Part shown: positions 6,383-8,442 of the stretch, piece by piece | How positions within the stretch are numbered: position 1 is the stretch's first letter | Layout: every line of letters starts with the position of its first letter | Origin: CALJEL01 sp041082235 | GTDB taxonomy: Bacteria > Nitrospirota > Thermodesulfovibrionia > Thermodesulfovibrionales > CALJEL01 | Reading direction: 5' to 3' | Length of the DNA stretch: 8,442 nucleotides | Assembly: GCA_041082235.1 (NCBI GenBank) | Contig: JBDOIG010000033.1 | Coordinates: 1-8,442, forward strand | Position numbers and translations under genes: made by a program | The notes under the pieces: model-generated | The model's database searches: none | What the model saw: the letters and a program-made list of their open reading frames with translations, nothing else | Told to the model about the DNA's origin: nothing

Positions 6383-6636
6383 CTTATCTCCTCAGCAGGG
6401 ATATCAAAATAAATAGCCCAGAAATTTGCTGTCTTCTTTTTTATATTCCTTGAGGTTTTTATTGTTAATATGATCTCTTCATCACTGTAAAGTCTTCTGA
6501 GTTCCTTTAAATCCCTTTCATCTCCAAAGTCAAGGACTCTTTCTATTATGTACCTTTTGTGCCTTACAGGATCTATCTCCTCGGCATCCCAGAATAGGGC
6601 TGGATTAAAAAACCTTTTTGGTTCATTAAAACCCAT
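6349..6636 (-). CDS. DUF6922-like small protein, candidate partner/antitoxin of the AbiEii-like gene
   Basis: A 95-residue protein with a central FFNPALFWDAEEIDPVRHK block, an IIERVLDFGDERDLKELRRLY helix pair, and a basic C-terminal region around IKTSRNIKKKTANFWAIYF. This pattern (FWD near the start, IERVL, then KTANFWA) matches small proteins I recall as DUF6922, often encoded just upstream of AbiEii-type nucleotidyltransferases; this is family recognition, not proof. No membrane segment or enzyme motif is visible. ATG 6636 has a GGAAGG sequence 3 nt upstream and overlaps the ubiD stop codon by 11 bases, so it is probably translated by ribosomes finishing ubiD. Its 3' end overlaps the nucleotidyltransferase gene by 34 bases, giving a fixed, coupled pair. 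An antitoxin role is inference from order and size. Confidence 0.72.
   Translation of the reverse strand: MGFNEPKRFFNPALFWDAEEIDPVRHKRYIIERVLDFGDERDLKELRRLYSDEEIILTIKTSRNIKKKTANFWAIYFDIPAEEIRCLKRSLQERQ
6388..6393 (-). promoter_or_regulatory. Ribosome binding site of the AbiEii-like gene
   Basis: On the minus strand GAGGAG is followed by ATAAG and then ATG 6382, an ideal 5-nt spacing. The site lies inside the DUF6922-like coding region and fixes the start of the nucleotidyltransferase. Confidence 0.75.
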
Positions 6637-8068
6637 ATTCCTTCCATCTTTCAGTTACGAGTCTTACTATTTCCTCTGACATCTTTATATCAGGTGGCCA
6701 TGGCCTTGTGAATCCCTCAGAAGGCCATTTCTTTGTAGCATCTATGCCGAGTTTCCCTCCATAGGCTGGTAGAGGCGAGGCGTGTTCAAGGACATCAAGG
6801 GGACCCTCAAGGATAACCACATCCCTCTTTGGATCCACATTGTTTCCTATCCTCCAGAGAACCTCTGAAAGGTCCTGGATATTCACATCTTTATCCATTA
6901 CAATGATTATCTTTGTAAAGCTGAGCTGTCCCATTCCCCACAGGGCATACATCACCTTTCTTGCATGACCTGGATAACGCTTGTCAATTGAGACTATGGC
7001 AATGTTGTGAAACACACCTTCAATGGGAAGGTTCATGTCCACTATCTCTGGAACCTGTTTTTTAATAAGCGGAAGGAATATCCTCTCTGTTGCCTTGGCA
7101 ATAAAGCAATCCTCCATAGGAGGTTTTCCAACTATGGTGGCTGGATATATGGCATCTCTACGGTGGGTTATACAGGTTATATGAAAAACAGGGAATTCAT
7201 CCTGTAAGGAATAATATCCTGTATGATCACCAAATGGGCCTTCTATCCTCCTTTCAAATGGTTCACAGTATCCCTCAAGGACAATCTCTGCATTTGCTGG
7301 AACCTCAAGGTCAACAGTCTCACATTTCACAAGCTCCACTGGCTCCTGCCTCAAAAATCCAGCAAGAAGCATCTCATCAATACCCTCTGGAAGGGGTGCT
7401 GTTGCAGAATATATTGTCGCAGGGTCAGAGCCAATGGCAACAGCGACCTCGAGCCTCTTACCCATTGCCTCTGCCTTTCTGTAATGCCTTGCACCATCCT
7501 TGTGCATATGCCAGTGCATGCCTGTTGTCCTTTCATCATAGACCTGCATCCTGTACATACCGCAATTCCTTATACCTGTTTCAGGATCTTTTGTAAAGAC
7601 CATGGGTAATGTTATGAACCTTCCACCATCAAGGGGCCATGTCTTGAGTATGGGAAACATATCAAGGGAGGGATTGTCCTTTATTATTACCTCTTTGCAA
7701 GGCCCTGACTTTACATATCCTGGAAGAAAATCAGAAAGCCTCTTGAGCTTTGGCAGCATCTTGAGTTTCTCTATTATATTTGTTGGAATCTCAGGCTCAA
7801 GGAACTCAAGCATCCTCTGACCTATCTCGTTAAGGTCATCCACCTCAAGGGCAAGCCTCATCCTTTCAAAAGAACCAAATAGATTCACAACACAGGGAAA
7901 GCTTGAGCCTTTCGGTCTTTCAAAGAGGAGGGCAGGTCCTCCCTGCTTTACAACCCTGTCATTGATCTCTGCTATCTCAAGGACAGGATCAACCTCTACA
8001 GGAATCCTTTTAAGAAGTCCTTTTTCTTCAAGAACCTTTATGAACTCCCTCAGGTCTTTATAAGCCAT
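6626..8068 (-). CDS. ubiD: UbiD-family prenylated-FMN decarboxylase
   Basis: A full-length UbiD-family enzyme of 480 residues, which uses prenylated FMN to add or remove CO2 on aromatic or unsaturated acids; in quinone synthesis this is the 4-hydroxy-3-polyprenylbenzoate step or the matching menaquinone step. The active site is easy to see: RNCGMYRMQ with Asn168 and Arg173, Glu232 in PEGIDEMLLAG, and Glu276 and Asp281 in EGPFGDHTGYY, which line up with the Arg-Glu-Glu/Asp set of the family. IVGKPPMED and the C-terminal GIDATKKWPSEGFTRPWP are also typical. ATG 8068 (MAYKDLREF) is chosen over an upstream start at 8140, which would lie within nifU and add 24 residues unlike the family. The gene begins 2 nt after the nifU stop. 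Its partner flavin prenyltransferase (UbiX) is not in the window. Which quinone or aromatic acid it serves is not shown. Confidence 0.93.
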   Translation of the reverse strand: MAYKDLREFIKVLEEKGLLKRIPVEVDPVLEIAEINDRVVKQGGPALLFERPKGSSFPCVVNLFGSFERMRLALEVDDLNEIGQRMLEFLEPEIPTNIIEKLKMLPKLKRLSDFLPGYVKSGPCKEVIIKDNPSLDMFPILKTWPLDGGRFITLPMVFTKDPETGIRNCGMYRMQVYDERTTGMHWHMHKDGARHYRKAEAMGKRLEVAVAIGSDPATIYSATAPLPEGIDEMLLAGFLRQEPVELVKCETVDLEVPANAEIVLEGYCEPFERRIEGPFGDHTGYYSLQDEFPVFHITCITHRRDAIYPATIVGKPPMEDCFIAKATERIFLPLIKKQVPEIVDMNLPIEGVFHNIAIVSIDKRYPGHARKVMYALWGMGQLSFTKIIIVMDKDVNIQDLSEVLWRIGNNVDPKRDVVILEGPLDVLEHASPLPAYGGKLGIDATKKWPSEGFTRPWPPDIKMSEEIVRLVTERWKEYGF

Positions 8069-8070
8069 GC

Positions 8071-8442
8071 TCAGCTCTTTTTCTTTGAGAGATAGTCTTC
8101 TATTGCCTTTTTGAGGGCATCTGCACCGAGGTTGGAGCAATGCATCTTCTGTGGTGGGAGCCCGCCAAGGGCATCTGCAACGGTCTCCTTTGAGATCTTT
8201 AATGCCTCATCAAGTGTCTTTCCCTTCACCATCTCTGTGATCATGCTGCTTACAGCAATTGCTGCACCGCATCCAAAGGTCTGAAACTTTGCATCAACAA
8301 TCCTGTCATCCTTTACCTTTATATAAAGCTTCATCACATCTCCGCAAACAGGATTTCCCTCGGTGCCAATGCCATCTGCATCAGGCATCTCTCCAACATT
8401 TCTTGGATTCATAAAATGGTCCATTACCTTCTGACTGTACAT
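8071..8442 (-). CDS. nifU: NifU/IscU-type Fe-S cluster assembly scaffold
   Basis: A 123-residue scaffold on which iron-sulfur clusters are built from cysteine-desulfurase sulfur before transfer to target proteins. All three cluster-ligand cysteines are present: Cys33 (NPVCGD, with the regulatory Asp35), Cys58 (FGCGAAIA) and Cys102 (QKMHCSNLGADAL). LPPQK at 95-99 corresponds to the LPPVK chaperone-binding motif of IscU. Size and the MYSQKVMDHFMNPRNVGE start match the short, clostridial-type NifU that lacks the ferredoxin and C-terminal domains of nitrogen-fixation NifU. The ATG is exactly the last three bases of the window, so its ribosome site and any cysteine desulfurase (nifS/iscS) gene upstream are out of view. 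It is the first visible gene of the minus-strand operon and is separated from ubiD by 2 nt. Confidence 0.93.
   Translation of the reverse strand: MYSQKVMDHFMNPRNVGEMPDADGIGTEGNPVCGDVMKLYIKVKDDRIVDAKFQTFGCGAAIAVSSMITEMVKGKTLDEALKISKETVADALGGLPPQKMHCSNLGADALKKAIEDYLSKKKS

Noticed and set aside
6065..6412. Plus-strand open frame of 115 codons
   Set aside because: It lies opposite the AbiEii-like and DUF6922-like genes, has no ribosome site and no recognisable protein pattern; both minus-strand genes are clearly conserved.
7223..7609. Overlapping plus-strand open frames of 120-128 codons
   Set aside because: They are antisense to the highly conserved centre of ubiD and rich in residues expected from reverse-strand reading.
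8069..8140. Upstream start of ubiD at 8140
   Set aside because: The extra 24 residues are read from the nifU coding region in another frame; ATG 8068, 2 nt after the nifU stop, gives the family's usual N-terminus.

Overview
The window looks like a chromosomal stretch from a moderately AT-rich, Gram-negative-type anaerobe or its relatives. The NifU scaffold of the short clostridial type, a UbiD-family decarboxylase, a periplasmic-binding-protein sensor kinase and many purine-rich Shine-Dalgarno sites would suit Nitrospirota, Desulfobacterota or similar lineages. This placement is inference from gene style, not proof.

Layout. Positions 1-369 hold the 3' end of a DDE transposase that starts left of the window. 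Positions 473-2869 encode a hybrid sensor histidine kinase (secreted substrate-binding sensor, one membrane helix, PAS, kinase, receiver). Three plus-strand genes follow, the last two starting inside their predecessors: a PurN-like formyltransferase (2930-3712), a HAD-superfamily protein (3669-4811) and a PfkB-family sugar or nucleoside kinase (4786-5778). On the minus strand, reading from the right edge leftwards, lie nifU (8442-8071), a ubiD-family gene (8068-6626), a small DUF6922-like gene (6636-6349) and an AbiEii-like nucleotidyltransferase (6382-5768). All four are tightly packed, and the last meets pfkB tail to tail with an 11-base overlap.

The standout is a composite palindromic element of about 80 bp present in three copies. 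Each copy has two GC-rich hairpins with 9-10 bp stems and 3-nt loops, separated by an AT-rich spacer that runs from AACCC to GGGAG. Two copies sit in tandem across the formyltransferase/HAD junction (3690-3852). The third lies in the opposite orientation inside the PfkB kinase gene (5164-5243). All are translated in frame, giving peptides of the form KGxxPF and EGLRPS, and every centre-to-centre spacing between neighbouring hairpins is a multiple of three (63, 18, 60 and 57 nt). This resembles in principle the protein-coding palindromic elements known from Rickettsia, but the sequence is different.

A second item of interest is the candidate antitoxin/toxin pair (DUF6922-like plus AbiEii-like), which is translationally coupled to the end of the nifU-ubiD operon and shows no separate leader.
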